A DNA stretch of 64,000 bases from Hydnum rufescens UP504 (Eukaryota > Basidiomycota > Agaricomycetes > Cantharellales > Hydnaceae), in NCBI GenBank assembly GCA_014904985.1, contig MU128910.1, forward strand, positions 164,339-228,338, read 5' to 3'. The notes beneath the pieces were generated by a model. It did not search any database. It saw only the letters and a list, made by a program, of their open reading frames with translations, and was not told the origin of the DNA. Position 1 is the first letter of the stretch; every line of letters starts with the position of its first letter. Of the stretch, positions 1 to 12,807 are shown in pieces. The position numbers and the translations under genes are program-made.

Positions 1-15
1 ATTTTGAGCGATGGT

Positions 16-115
16 ACCACACCCGCCCAAGCGGGTGTGGTGCTGCTAAGTAGTCCGTGTTTTTCTTTTTGATTTGATAGACAGTACCATACACCCGCTA
101 GGATGGGTGTGTGGT
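16..115. repeat. Two tandem short hairpins at the left edge
   Basis: Two related hairpins lie about 70 bp apart. The first (16-41) has a perfect 11-bp stem with a 4-nt CCAA loop. The second (86-115) repeats the same stem sequence with one mismatch and a slightly longer loop. Each ends in GTGGTGCT, and a similar GGTGGTGCTAC string recurs near 13438-13447 at the right edge of the KDZ transposon. They may be terminal or subterminal repeats of a mobile element that continues outside the window; that is inference. Confidence 0.6.
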
Positions 116-439
116 GCTACTTAAATTTTTTTTCATTTTGAGGGATGCATATAGGCCCAAGGTGTATATTGAATTTTTAAATCAATAAAACATAAATAAA
201 CAAGTCAATGACCTGGGGATGTAAATAATAAATAATTATAAATGGAACTTCGATGCCGAGAATCTTGAACTTGACTGGGGGCATTTGAATCATGAGATGA
301 GGAGGCGATGAAGCTATCCCAGTACTGGTTGCTGGGTGCTTGATTCCAATATTTGGGATGCTGGCCATTGGATCCAGGATCCCAGTAACAGTTACCAGGC
401 GTTTCAGTCCAGTGTTGGGTATGCTGATCACTGGATGCA

Positions 440-720
440 TCACACCAGCTATCGGGCCTTATATGCCATGCCTTTCATTCCGTTTTGGTACTGTTCGTTG
501 GGTGGGCTATATGCCACACCTTTCATTGGTGTTTCGGTACTGTTCATTGGTGGGTTTATATGAATGCTCATTCTGCTGCTGTTTCGATACATTCGTTCCG
601 TGGGTTATATGTACACTCATTTCCGCCACCGTTTCAGTACTGTTCATTGAGCAAGTTAGATGTGTGTTCATTTCCCTGCTGTTTCAGTACTGTTTGTTGC
701 CTGGGTCATACCCATGTTCA
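440..720. repeat. Degenerate ~50-bp minisatellite
   Basis: About five head-to-tail units of 48-52 bp are visible. Each carries a TATATG/ATATGT start, a TTCATT core and a TTTCGGTACTGTTCRTTG-like end. Units differ by scattered substitutions. No protein of recognisable family is encoded on either strand. Confidence 0.7.
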
Positions 721-904
721 TTCCTTTGATACAGCACACGAGGGCTCCTTGACAGGGGAGGCTGGCTTCGCTCGTCACCCGGGAATTCAACTCTGGTCTT
801 GCGCCAAGTCCAACATTCCAGAATTGATTACTCAGAACATTAGACAGATTATCATACCCATTGAAGGGGTGGCTGTTTCTGGATGAGATACTCTCATGAC
901 GCTC

Positions 905-1290
905 CATCAAACGTCCATCATGATCTAGATGAATACCCATGCCCCGTCCATCACGATCTAAATGAGGTCCTGAGTTCCGTCCATCGCGATCTAGATGAGG
1001 TCCCTGGTGGTGTCCATCAGGATCCAGATAAGATTCGAGTTTTGTCCGTCACAATCCAGACGAGGTCTGGCATTCTGCAGATAAAGTCCCGAATTTTGTC
1101 CGTCACAATCTAGATGAGGTCCGGCATTCTGCAGATAAGGTCCTGAATTTTGTCCGTCATGATCCAGATGAGGTCTGGCGTTCTGCAGATAAGGTCCCGA
1201 ATTTTGTCCGTCACGATCCAGATGAGGCCCTGAGTTCTCCACATGAGATTCCGAGTTTCATCCATCACGATCCTCTTGAGGAGGTGCATG
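905..1290. repeat. Minisatellite with 33-bp and 54-bp units
   Basis: Direct repeats share the core GTCCRTCAYGATCYAGATGAG. The first units are about 33 bp long. From about 1045 they become 54 bp because each gains a block containing TTCTGCAGATAAGGTCC. The array is therefore a simple unit followed by a longer composite unit. Nothing suggests coding use. Confidence 0.75.
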
Positions 1291-1394
1291 GTTCGGATTT
1301 CGTGGGTTCGGTGACAGTGGGGGATGTGCACAAGTTGGTTGATCACTGTCTGCCGAGACAGGATATTTTTTGCTGCCGAGCGAATCACTAGTTG

Positions 1395-4300
1395 TCAAGG
1401 GACCAGGATATGAGGATGGGCCAAGTGAGGAATTGCCGTGAGAGGCAGCATTTTGCGATGTGTCAGGAGGGCACAGGTTGTGAGCGGGTTGTTCATTCGG
1501 CGCACTAACCCAGAGAGAAGGGCCATGCAGTCCCGACGGCTAGAATTTCCCATGGACGGGTCCGTAGTAGCGATTGTGACATCGTTGGCATGGGTAGGGG
1601 GATGGGATGAATCATAGGAGTCGACAGTGAATGTTGGCGAGAGAGGATTGACGTGATCCACCTCATCTGGAAGGGAAAGTGCTGGTAGGTCTGTGGAACG
1701 CCCAGATGGGACTCGAACCGATACGATAGCAGCCCTTTGTGACGTTTTATGGACCTTGGAGGAAACCTTTTCAGCATCAAGTTTATTCAAGGTGCAAACA
1801 AGCCATTTGTGCCTCATTTCCTCGGCAGTTGCCCGGGCGCGCCCAGAGGCCTTCTGAGGTACGGGCACATTTCCCTGTGCAGGGGTACGGCTATGTGTAG
1901 AGACGCGAGAATGGGAGGGTGGTCGCGAGGGCTCAGAACGTCGAAGGAAATGATGTTCCCAATTGTCAATTTCATCTGCCCTTATATGTGTTCTCTCCTC
2001 AGTGTCTACAACGAGGCTAATAGAGCCATCGTTTCTGCGGCTTTTGTTGTATAGCTCATCTAAAGGATGAAAAGTCAGAGAAAGTATCGCAAAAGAGACC
2101 CATGCTTACCATCTGTCCACTTCACAAGCTTGAAATTCTGCCTATTTTTTAATATCCAAATGAAAGATATTAAGTTCTGTGTGGCTTCGGACCCCATGGC
2201 ACTCCACTTCACACCACTACGCCTGTGGGGGAATTGCTGGAACAAAGGCCATCCAACCAGCCGAACACCGCATTCAAGGCACACTTGCCCCATACCCACA
2301 AAAATATGCTTGAACGGCACAAAACTGTCTGGGACTGGGCAGGTTTGTGGATCAGTTAGTGATTAGTTAAAAAAGAACAGAAAAGTAAGCATGGGAAGGA
2401 CTCACAAAGAGAGTGTAAGAAGTTGATGAATACTTTTTTTCCTTGGTCGCATATGGCAGCGTTGGACCCGCGCAATTTATCATGTGCCTCTTCAGACCAC
2501 AGATCCATGTCTGGACGACTACTTTTGTGTGTTTCAGAACTGAAACGATGCAAAAAATGTCAGATGTTGAGTATAAATGGACTAAGGAAGTGGGTGGGAG
2601 CCTACTATACTTGAACAATAATGTCAGAGAAATGACGTGCCATGTCTTGGTGCATATCCTGGAATGCTTTCACAACCGCTGGCGTCCCAAAAAATGAATT
2701 CTGAGTAACAGCGTGACCATCGCTGGGGTCTCCGCACAGAACATAGCCTGCCATGACAACATTAAGTTTCTCCAAGGCTTGTGCCTATAAATAGTGAGTC
2801 AATAGGATACATGAGGCTTGAGCATATCATACTCACCTGGCGAGAGAGCTGGTTACCAATGCGATCCATAACTTTAGCACGCCCCCCATTCAACACCTTG
2901 GTTAGGTCTTTAGATGCTTCATCGTCCATGCAACGCTGGATCATATCATCTTTGAACTTTTTAAGCCCTTCATTATCAAGCGAAGCTCTATGGGCATTGT
3001 ATGCCGGTGCCACAATGTCGCGTGTCCACACCTGCAGACCTACCAAAAAAACATGAGGAGAGGGATATATGATAAGAGTATTTAGCTTACTTTGGTCCCG
3101 TGGTTTCTTATTCATGTCCTTAAACATCTTCTGGAATCCTGTCCAGGCAGATGGGGCTCTCTTGTCCTTGAAGAGCATACCGAGAGCGAGCCAGATTCGG
3201 GAGATAGGGACGTTCATACGGGTGGCCATATCCTCCACCTGATGGTCCAGATCATCTGCAAGGTCCAGGATTTCATCCTCCTCAAGTTGGGTTAATCGTC
3301 GGCCAGGTGTGGACTTGGCCGCACTGCCATTGATCTCACCACTGTTGTCCTGGCCAGTGTCAATTCCACCATCGTCACTTCCATTGTTGTCGATTCCACT
3401 GTCATCGATTCCACCATCATCGATTCCGCCATCATCGATTCCACCGTCGGTGATTCCACCATCGTCAATTCTACCATCAGCGATTCCACCATCAGCGATT
3501 CCACTGTCGTTGATTCCACTGTTACCAATCCCCCTGCTGTCGATTCCACCATTGTCGATTCCACTGCTGTCGATTCCACAGGCGTTAATTCCACCGTTGC
3601 CATCATAGTGATCATCATCGATGAATAGTTTGCTTTTGATCACCCGACACTTGGTTTTGATAGGTCGCTGACTCTGCAATCCCCGATTGTTGTTCTCACC
3701 AGTAGCGTCACCTGTACCATCGCGGTGATTGCCAATTACAGCTGAATTGGGGGCAGTGGGAGACTTTTTTTTACATTTCACAGGTGGAGAGGGTTTGTCG
3801 AGTTCCAGGAAATGGTCTTCGTTGATTTCATCCTCGGAGACATTCATCGGATCAAACATGTCTTCCGTATCTGGATCTAGATCACTCTCAATAATTTCAT
3901 CGCCCTTATTGACAGCAAATAGACGTCCGTTCGCCCCCTGAGTGAGTCGAACCAGGGGTGGTGTGTGGTAAAACTTTGATTGTAGGGGTTGGAGGGTGTT
4001 AGAGTCGGTATCGTGGGTGGAGACTGAGGTGGCAGGCGGGTTATGTTGAGTCTCGCTCTCGTGGATGCTGGAGCTCTCCTGTGAAAATACATTAAAAAAA
4101 CGAACAGTAAAGTGCAGGAAATACATACATATTCCTTATTGAACAAAGTGTAGGAAGTTTGGGCCATGGAAATAAGGTTTTCAACCCACTGGAGCATTGG
4201 ACCATCACTGGGGACACTGGCGAAGACTCTCTCGAAGTCATCTGCAATTGCGACAGCATGTTTTCCGCAGCCCCATAAGACCAAGCCGTCCATCTCCATT

Positions 4301-5057
4301 GCAATTTGAATAGGGGATAGTTGTCCTTTCGTCGGGGGAGCAGAGCAAATTTTGAACACCTCAAGGCGCCTCTCTCGCGTTGTGTTCCGAATGCTGGCAT
4401 GAGTCCCAAATATATTAGTGAGAGAATCGTGGTAAAATGCTCAAACATCATCGTCATCTAGGTCATCTTTGAAAGGCTGTCCAAATGCGAAGTCGTATTC
4501 CAAAGCTTCTGGAAGCTGCCTTGGAAGGTTCACAAGGAGTTGGCGGAGGAGTGTAATTCATGGATTTCTGGAAGGGGAAATTAGTGTATTTGGAAGTTCT
4601 TCATAAGGTGGAAGGACAGATGATGCATGTGGCAAGGGGCAGCTCTCCGATCCGATTTCATGATCCATGAACGCATGGTCTCCCCCTCTACACGAGTAGT
4701 GGCTGGTTCCGTCTGTATTCAAAGAGTGAGACTCATATACGCGATCATCAAGGATTCTGCCCCACACCTCATTGGTGGCAGCGACATCATTCTGTCGTTC
4801 CAGGATCCTTGCCGATGCTTTTTTGGGGCTAAGTGAATTCTTGTGGCGACGCTTCATGGGGACAGGGACCTCTTCTTTGGTATCATCCGTTTTCTTAGAA
4901 CTCTTTGAGTACATTAGCTGCGGCAATTGGATCGTGTTAGAAGGCTGACCTCAGGCTCCTTCCACTTAGCTGCTCTTTTTCGCAGGGCGGGTTTACTGCT
5001 CCATTCTTGCTTGTTAGAGGCTGCTGCTACACGGAGGGTGGCGGCATCTGAATTCAT
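1395..5057 (-). CDS. Transposon-associated multi-exon protein, unidentified
   Basis: I read one minus-strand gene from an ATG at 5057 to a stop at 1395, with about nine exons. Several junctions join cleanly: an exon ending ...NQLSRQ (about 2810) runs into AQALEKLNVV (about 2785), and VKWTD joins DELYNKS across 2059-2110. The N-terminal part is lysine-rich. A middle part reads LDGLVLWGCGKHAVAIADDF, followed by an acidic stretch, an array of GGID/SGID pentapeptides (3352-3600) and a conserved-looking block LADDLDHQVEDMATRMNVP. The last exons include a cysteine pair (CLECG) and a serine/proline-rich tail. I do not recognise a named domain. Proteins with this look are common beside DNA transposons in agaricomycete genomes, so a helper or passenger gene of the neighbouring KDZ element is possible. 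Exon borders are approximate. Confidence 0.5.
3352..3600 (-). repeat. 15-bp coding minisatellite (GGIDD/SGIDN repeats)
   Basis: About sixteen copies of a 15-bp unit resembling GATTCCACCATCGTC (plus strand) sit in frame inside the minus-strand gene. They encode pentapeptides such as GGIDD, SGIDN and GGIAD. The unit length is a multiple of three, so gain or loss of units keeps the reading frame. The other strand is also open here, but only because of the repeat. Confidence 0.85.
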
Positions 5058-5928
5058 AGTGACAGCATGATTCCTTCTAGCTGCCTCATGAATTGGTCAT
5101 TGCTGCTGAATGAAATTAGCAGTTAGATTGTGTCGCCAGTGTAAGGCGAAAAACGAACATTGAAGAGGGCAAAGAACTTGGCATCCTCTTGGTTTGCCTT
5201 CGGAGGCTGGTCAGTATGATCATAGTGCCTTGAAAAACACGAAATTGTTCACACCATGCAGGGGGTTTCTCTGGTGAGCCGTGGTCAATCAAGGGGATGG
5301 GAGGGGGGCAAGTCCTTCCTGAGCTACTACACAAGGAAGTAAATGAACAATGGAACTCACTGTGTTCGATTGGAAAAATCCATACAAAAGCCAGAGATGG
5401 GTGAACATAAACATCCAAATCATGTCTGAAGCAGATCAGGGGTCAGCGGCTTGGATTGAGACAAATGGGGCAATTTGGGGGAAACAATTCCAGGGCACTG
5501 AAAATAATGCAGAGCTCAGTATAGCACGGAATATGTTCAATCAATATATACCATTGTGCACTCCGCCCATAACCCGTGCACTGTTCGATGATAGATTGTC
5601 GGCATCAGGGGAAAATCAGGTGGGGTTGGTTATATGCAGCTACTTCCCAGCCATAGCAAATTATATTATTTCAGATCCTATTTGCACAGGAAGGGAGTGT
5701 TGCAACACTGTGCAATTCTTTAGCTTGTCATTGATTCAGACTATAGGTTATTTCGGCTTCTGCCGAAGTCAGTCAGATCAGTGCATTAATGTGCATTAAT
5801 GTGGTGCAACTCAATGTCTGCCAAGGTGGGGTTTTTAGACTCGGATTTATTAAGAGTATGCATGGGCCATGTAGTGCATACAGGCTGCAGGAGTTGAATC
5901 AATCCAATGACCGCCAAATGAATATAAT
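5058..5928. other. Intergenic, no gene recognised
   Basis: Short open frames exist on both strands but none shows family resemblance, splice-site support or codon regularity. This stretch separates the minus-strand transposon-type gene from the inverted repeat. Confidence 0.5.
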
Positions 5929-6931
5929 CACTCAACGCCAGGAGTGGCCGAGCCCAGAAAGCACCCAACTGCGGGTGACAAACCCACAACACAGAAAGAT
6001 ATATGAGAAAATAACAAGATAAATCATCATTATGTGGTTAACAATGGATATCCACGAGAAAATATCAATGAATAAAGAGGAGATGAGTCCGATATGAAGC
6101 ATTTACATCCCCATCAAGGGCTTTGGGGCACATCTGACGTTGCCCGGAGGCTTTTTTTCTCGTCGATTAGTTTTTATATGATACACCTCACTCTTTTGAA
6201 CTGTTCTGCCACCCTAAGAAGGTCACCAGGACCAGTTAAGACCAAAATTCCTCATTTGGTCATGTATATTTGCCGTCCTGTGGGGTTTGGATCACCATGG
6301 ATATGCAAGATACTGTGTGCTGAGATATATGGATACCATGTGTACAGTTTTATTATTTTTTCATAATTTTCTGAGAATAAAAATCTGAGAATTACTTCGG
6401 CAGACCAGAGTGAGTTTTGAATACAAGTGATGTTTGGTTGCCTCAAGTCTCAAAATTGTGACACAACATTTTTTTGCTCGGAAAATTATGGAAAAATTAT
6501 AAAACTGTAGGCATGGTATATATATATATCAGAACAGAATGCCTTGCATACTCATAGTGATCCAAACCCACAGGATGGCAAATATACTTAACTAAATAAG
6601 GAAATTTTGGTCTTAAGTAGTCCTAGTGACCTTCTCAGGGTGGCAGAGTGACTCAAAGGAGTGAGGTGTATCATATAAAAATTAATAGCTAGAGAGAAAG
6701 CCTGTAGGAGATGTCAGATGTGCCCGTAAGTCCTTGCGGGGGATGCAAATGCTTCATATTGGGCTCATCTCTTCTTTATTCATTGATTTTTCTCAAATAT
6801 ATCTATTATTAGCCACATACAAATGATATATCTTGTTATTTTCTCATATATCTTTCTGTGTCATGGGTTTGTCACTAGCAGTTGGGCACTTTTCATTGCT
6901 TTCCTGGGCTTGGCTAACTCCGGTGTTGAGT
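5929..6931. repeat. ~1 kb imperfect inverted repeat
   Basis: The left arm (about 5929-6374) and right arm (about 6479-6931) are reverse complements with substitutions and small indels, separated by roughly 100 bp. Matching landmarks include GGGTTTGGATCAC at 6283-6295 against GTGATCCAAACCC at 6558-6570. Outer landmarks are GTGACAAACCCA at about 5976 and TGGGTTTGTCAC at about 6873. The arms diverge enough to be old. A transcript through it could fold into long double-stranded RNA. It may be a fold-back element or two opposed copies of one element. Confidence 0.8.
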
Positions 6932-7449
6932 CGTTACATCTCGTAGGAACGTTTCGTCCCCCAGCCCTTTTCGCATTGATATAATGCCATGCCCTCATAG
7001 TTACCAGCATTATCTGCCTTAGTGTCCCAGTGGGACTGCCTTTGGCCAAGTCCGCCTACATGGTAAATCCATATTTCCCTCTCTCTCTCTCTCACTCACG
7101 CAGTAGTTCCTTGTCTAGATAAAAGGAGGAAGGCTCTAGTCGGCCCATGATGTCTTAAGGTGAGTATTTGATAGCATCCCTACATCTGTGGTTTTTCATT
7201 CATGTTATCTCTCCCCTCCCCCTACATTTTTTTCATGCACTGTGCATGCTGTGGACAACTCAAGGGGCCGTGCGGCCACGACTGTCGTGCATGCTGAGCT
7301 GCCTAAATAGGTGAGAGCAGTGCCGTCATTTTTTCTTTGGTCTTGCAGTGTATATCCTCACTCCCACTCATACCACAGGACCATTATTCGAGTTCAAAGG
7401 CACCGTTCAAGGTGCAAACCACTACGTTACTAACAAGGTGGTATCCGTG
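6932..7449. other. Intergenic with CT microsatellite
   Basis: Apart from a (CT)n tract at about 7078-7097, nothing recognisable was found. It lies downstream of the GRF zinc-finger gene and outside the right arm of the inverted repeat. Confidence 0.5.
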
Positions 7450-8130
7450 TTAATCTTTGTATACGATAGCTTCAACAATGTCCTCCAGGGCACAAAGACG
7501 ATCATCCATCTCGGCCATCTTGCTCTCGGTCTCAGTCTGCTGTTGCTTGATGACACGCACGTCATTTTCGAGATGGCCTCTCACCTCTGTAACACCAGCA
7601 AGGACGTTGTTCAGGATTTCCATCAAATCCTCAATGCCAGCAGCCGATTTCGAGCGCTTAGTGGGGGAATTGGGCATGGTCTATACATCCGACATCAGTT
7701 TTTGGTGTGAGAATTTTTGCTTCATGCATACCGAGTCTCCTTCACGATGTTCGCAATGTTGAGACCCACGTGCTGTAGATCTTGGACGACCTGGTGTAGA
7801 ACACAAGACACGAGAAGACATTGGGGTATTCAGGGGTGTCAAAGACTGGGTGGGATTGTTTACGGGTGGATCGGCCCACTCTAATGGGCGCACGAGTGTT
7901 ATGGCATTCGACAAAGCAATTATTGTTGACTCACCGAAGTAACCACAAGAGGTCATGTGTTTGCTGTGAACCCTACAGGCAAAGAACTTATGTCCTGGGT
8001 TGGGTGAGTCCTTTTGTACAGTCCGCAACACGGCTAAATGGAATAGTGATCAATTCAAGCATTTACCCAGGCTGCAATCTGCTCTGGCCTCACCAGGATG
8101 CTCACACCAACAATTTGGAGGTGTCGACAT
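7450..8130 (-). CDS. Small GRF zinc-finger protein with C-terminal coiled coil
   Basis: Four exons read 8130-8067, 8033-7935, 7880-7732 and 7680-7450, all with GT-AG introns. They total 543 nt and 180 residues. The N-terminus starts MSTPPNCWCEHPGEA, then RTVQKDSPNPGHKFFACR and CGYFEWAD. This is the GRF zinc-finger pattern (Cys pair, NxGxxFxxC, CxxFxW). The final FEW is assembled across an intron, which supports the splice model. The middle is serine/proline-rich. The last exon is predicted coiled coil with regularly spaced Leu, Val and Ile. GRF fingers bind single-stranded nucleic acid in known families. In agaricomycetes such small proteins often occur near transposons, so a helper role for the adjacent KDZ element is possible but inferred. 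Confidence 0.65.
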
Positions 8131-8419
8131 GATCCCACTGGGGGGGGGGATAAGCAGTAAGTTTGGGGGAGGACGGAGTGGACAGAGTTGGACTTTTTAA
8201 CTGATGCAGGATCCCTAGAGGGTGATCACCACGGTTTTGCTTCCATCTGTGGGATTCGGACGCCACTGGCCTTCATTCCACTCTTGTTTACCTTCCATTT
8301 CTTCTCTGTCTCTATTCTGTGGCCAGGGCCATGCTATAGCATCATATCATGTAGCAGACTATGTTCATCTGGCACCAATTTGGGATAGGGAGCGTGGTCA
8401 GTGCTCTTATGAGTTTTAG

Positions 8420-8453
8420 TGTAGCTACACTAATTCGAAATAGTGTTGCTACA
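8420..8453. repeat. Palindromic decamer pair, left end of KDZ element
   Basis: TGTAGCTACA at 8420-8429 is a perfect palindrome. TGTTGCTACA at 8444-8453 differs by one base. The same motif clusters at the far side of the transposase gene. Confidence 0.75.
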
Positions 8454-8725
8454 CTAGTTCTTCCTAACTGGGAAGGTCCCATTGCATCGGTTCATTGAGC
8501 CGATGCCATCCCGCTCCTGTTGCATGTGTGTTACACCTTAATATCTGCTTCAGGTGGAAAATAACCAAACACTCCATGAGAGATACGCATTTATATCCAT
8601 GATCATGCTGCCCGCACAACATTTTACTTAGCGTGGTCAGTCATACCCATTGCTGCGTCACATAAAAATGCATCGTTCATTACCATTGCTGACCCACTGA
8701 TTAGTTCAGTATCCCACCTAGACAC

Positions 8726-9380
8726 ATGCCCAGCAACGCTCCAATACATGGGCTTGTTCGAGTTGGATTTTCGAACCAACTAGAGGCAAACCCCAGTCCA
8801 CTACATCAATCTCCACATCGTAATGCTCCGACTCAATGTCGTAATGCCATCGCGGATAGGACCGCTCTCACTGGCAACCCAATCATTCATATTAGCGAGC
8901 CGCTGGTGTCACACATTCGCAATACCGTTCCTGCTATTGTTGGGGCATCTGATCCACATAGATCAAATCCACACATACGGAATGTAGTATTCCAGGGTTT
9001 CAATTGCCAGTGTATGACTATCCAGAGCGTAAGGATCCTATCTGTTGTACAGGAACCTATCATTAACAAACCAACAGGGCGTTGTTGAATCTGAGGGAAC
9101 TCCAAGGCCCAGGAGCCACCATGCATCTCATACGTCACATCACAAGAAACCAAGGTGACCCGCGACATCAAAGGTGTTAAATTCCAAGTCATGCAGTATG
9201 CAGCCACCAACTGCCGCCCACCATGGCGATTCAAATAATTGATTCACCCCCCGCCTCATACAGTCTCATGACAATCATCCTGTAACTCCCGCGCGCAGGC
9301 CTTTTGAACTCTTTGACAGAAGTACCGCACGTCCACCACCAATCGTCCCTCAAAAACAAAAAGTCGATGCTTTCATTCCC
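8726..9380 (+). other. Region upstream of the KDZ transposase, 5' exons unresolved
   Basis: An open stretch at 8726-9088 is rich in Asn, Pro, His and Arg and could be the N-terminal exon of the transposase. I could not find splice sites that join it convincingly to the conserved part. Confidence 0.3.
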
Positions 9381-12300
9381 GTGATTCATGCTGGGGGCCA
9401 GACTCTGTATCAGAGAAATACTCAGCTACTTCGTGCAAAGTGTAGTCATGCAGAAACTAGGACAGGTGAAAATGACGACAGTGGTGCACCAGCAGCTCCC
9501 GGTTCGATATCTCTGGACGATCTCGGTGCGAATGATGTATTTACTGAGTCTCCTGCTGTCCGTTCTCCAACAAAATGAACATATCACACAACGTTGGAGA
9601 AATGAACGGCATCTGCTAGGCGATGGAACATGATTCTCCCTCAGTTGGTGACACCATATGCAAAGCTCATGAGTGCAACTTCCAATGGGCGGCACCCTGT
9701 GCCAACTTTCTGCAGTTCATGCATGAAAACTAACTGTAATGGACCCTCTGGGCGGAAACTTAAGGTTACATGTGTCTATACAAAGTGTTCGTCAATTTTC
9801 TTTCTATTTCTCATGGGTACTAACGTCCTAAATAATGTAGACCTCGAAGAGATTTACCTTGATGTTTGCAAATGTTGCCCCACGAGCCTTCAGCTCCTTG
9901 AGTGGGGCCTCTTTCCATCTGCCCCAGTGCGACCTATGCTCGCAGTCGATCTTGATCAGCTCGATCTTGTATCAATGCTGTTCATGGTCGGTGCCCCAAA
10001 TGTCATGAACTGGGCCGAGACTCTCACATCATGCCTGGCAAGGAAGGGGTATGTGCTCGGGGGTCAGGTTAGTAGTCTACATTTGAAGCTTCGTGTTTCC
10101 CTCATCTTTTGAATCAACAGGATGTTCTTTGTCATCGTTATGGCTGGGCACTACAGTATTACCAAGTCATGATTGACATGGTGTCTCAGACTGTCAATAA
10201 CATGATTGAATCCTCTCGGAAGCGCCAGGCTCAAGGGGAACATGCTGTGATCCCACAGACATTCAAATCGCTGGCTGGGAACCCCATCACATGTTCCTAC
10301 TTCACCCAGGATGAGGACCACAAACCATCACATGACGGGAAGTGCCCGAGCCCTTATCTTCGCTCACGATGCCCAATCTGTTGTGGCAGCGATACTTATT
10401 TAACCACAGATGGGTTGTACATTATCAATTTAGAATACACTGGGACCAAAGCTAACTTTATATTGATTCTAGGCCCGATATACAGTTTTCTGGCGATGTG
10501 TGTTTCATGCAATCGCATGAGTATGATGAACATGGGGTTCATGACCCCGCTCTCAGTGACTGTCCCCCACACACTCTATTCATTTCACCAGAGGAGTGTG
10601 AGGCTATGAAATGCTACATAGAAGGGAAATGAAACAGCAAAGTCCCAAATGTAGATTGTGAGAATGGCGTCGCTGTCGCAAACGAAATATCGGATCTTTG
10701 TGGCAAATCGTTTAATGTGGCAAATGAGGCTCGATCAAAGAGTAAGAAATCGAAATTTGACAATACAGGGCTTGTTGCAGCTGTTTGTCGCCATGACCCC
10801 GTCTGGTACCTTGTCAACATGACAGAGGCTGGCGAAAAGCAATATTATATGTTTGCCATACTGGACAAAATTTTTCAAGAGATTCCAGGGAACTTTACAG
10901 TGGGATTTCTCCATGATCTCGCATGTCAATATCACAGAAGCATGATGAAGGTACATTGTCTTGTCATGTATTTCTACCTTGGGTAAATTCAGCTTAACAA
11001 ACCATCCGCAGTGGAAGATCCTGCCCAAATGGGCGAACCGTATTCTTTTCGGTCTACCGGCATTGCATGCATATGGGCACCAGTTTGTGTGCCAGATCAC
11101 GTATCATCCCCACAAAATCGAAGCCTTCGGACGCACAGATGGCGAGGGGACTGAACGGTTTTGGAACTCTATCAGCCCTTTGATTCATGTTTGTCGAGTA
11201 TCGGGGGTTCGTTTGCCATCATCTCAAGTGCCATTAAATGCATACTCATGACTCTGCAGTTTCACCAGCGTCTCTATACAATCAATACAAAACTCGCATA
11301 TCTTGATCAACAAAACCTCAAGCAACTAGGCAGATGGCTTAGCCGACGATATCAGGACGCCACGAAAAAGATATCCGAAGCGGGAGTCCAGTTGGTCGAA
11401 TTAGGAATACAGCCATCCCAGTTGGACAACTTGGCATGGGACTGGAACGAGGCAAAACTCTACTACCAGGCCCAAATTCCAAGTGCGTCAATCTTCTTTA
11501 TTCTTTAAAGTTCCCTGCCGACATTGCTCCACAGGCCGTGGGAGGCAAGGGATGGAAAAAGAGATCGAAGGTCTCCTCCGTCTCTGAGACAGTCTTGAAC
11601 TCGTTCGAGGCCATATTACCAAGGTTGGACGACAAATCGATGTTCTCGTTAGTGCTGGATGCATCAGCACTCCTCTCGGACTTCAGAATGATGAACTTAG
11701 TGAATTGATGGAGCAGGAATGCATGATCGCGCACCAACTTTCCGCCAAAGAAGACAAACTGCTCAGCAAGTCATTGGACCAGAATCAATTGGAGACGATG
11801 CTGCAGTCCAAATTGTACACCCAACTAATTCAGCTGCATGCGACGCAGACTCAGCTTCAGGATGCCCTTTGTGCCCAGAAACACTCGTACATGCAGAATA
11901 TAGGCCATATTCATCTTCACCTAGGTAAGTCTAGTGCCCTCGAATAGGACGTGTTCATTTATACCTTCTGGAAGATCACCAGGCGCAACGCGCCACACAA
12001 ACTGACAAGAAGCTCAAACCCCAGATATATGGACTTCGCCGGAAATTCAATGAGCGTGTCGAACGAGTTCTCCGCAGCTGGGATGAAGCTCCTGTGCATT
12101 GGAAAAAGCCTATTCCTGTGCCTAGTGATGGGATGTTTAACTTAGAATCTGACCACCCGATTCACCAACATTTCGGACCTCTCGACGGTCTCGACGGCTC
12201 CGTTGGCACTCCTCCGCGTTGGCAAACGGACGAGGCATTCTTTGTGGCAGCCAGTGCCATGCACACACTCAAAGGTGCACAGCAGGAACTTAAGGTAATC

Positions 12301-12807
12301 ACTCGAGAGAGGCAGGCACTTCAAGTATGGGCCCATGAGGAAAATGAGGCTATTCTCCATGCATTACGGGAAGCTGGTGTGTGAAGTTGCACTATGTTCG
12401 ACAGTGCCATTGATCATGAGGCCTTTTTTTCCCCACTACTAGAACATGATGATGTACTCGTATACCACCTTAAACAGAGGAAGGCTGAACATGACTATCT
12501 CGTAGAACAATGGCGCGGAGCTACAAAACACGTCCCATGTCTTGGTAATCCACCCAACTGGCCGGATTCGCACAAACATACGACGATAATGACTTGGGTG
12601 GGTACAGAGGTGAGTTTCCCAGTGGAACATGAGGCAGGACATGATCTTGATGGCGATGACGTCAATGACTCCGATCTGGAGGATCTTATTAAGCCAGAAC
12701 CGCCAGCCCTCCTCATCAGTGAGTTTTCAAGATTGATTGATGGGGAGGATGAGAGATTTGATGATGTAGACTCAGATACAGATGATGTTGATGTCAATCT
12801 TGAATGA
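9381..12807 (+). pseudogene. KDZ transposase, interrupted by a stop codon
   Basis: The conserved part begins near HPVPTFCSSCMKTNCNGPSG (9681-9740), the cysteine cluster that precedes KDZ domains. It continues through RYGWALQYYQVMIDMVSQ and RCPICCG to the core segments VGFLHDLACQYHRSM (about 10908), ALHAYGHQFVCQ and GRTDGEGTERFWNS (about 11070-11175). Then come a helical region and an acidic C-terminus ending ...DVDVNLE. Several short introns separate the blocks. Reading through the block ending MKCYIEGK meets an in-frame TGA at 10630-10632, after which the same frame continues conserved. This copy is therefore probably dead unless an intron removes the stop. The protein would cut and rejoin DNA to mobilise the element. 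The family call is firm; the exact exon set is not. Confidence 0.8.

Noticed and set aside
905..1290. CRISPR-like array
   Set aside because: Units are tandem with no unique spacers; it is a minisatellite in a eukaryote.
3292..3618. Long Ser/Pro/Ile frames opposite the GGID repeat
   Set aside because: Open only because the 15-bp repeat lacks stops in several frames.
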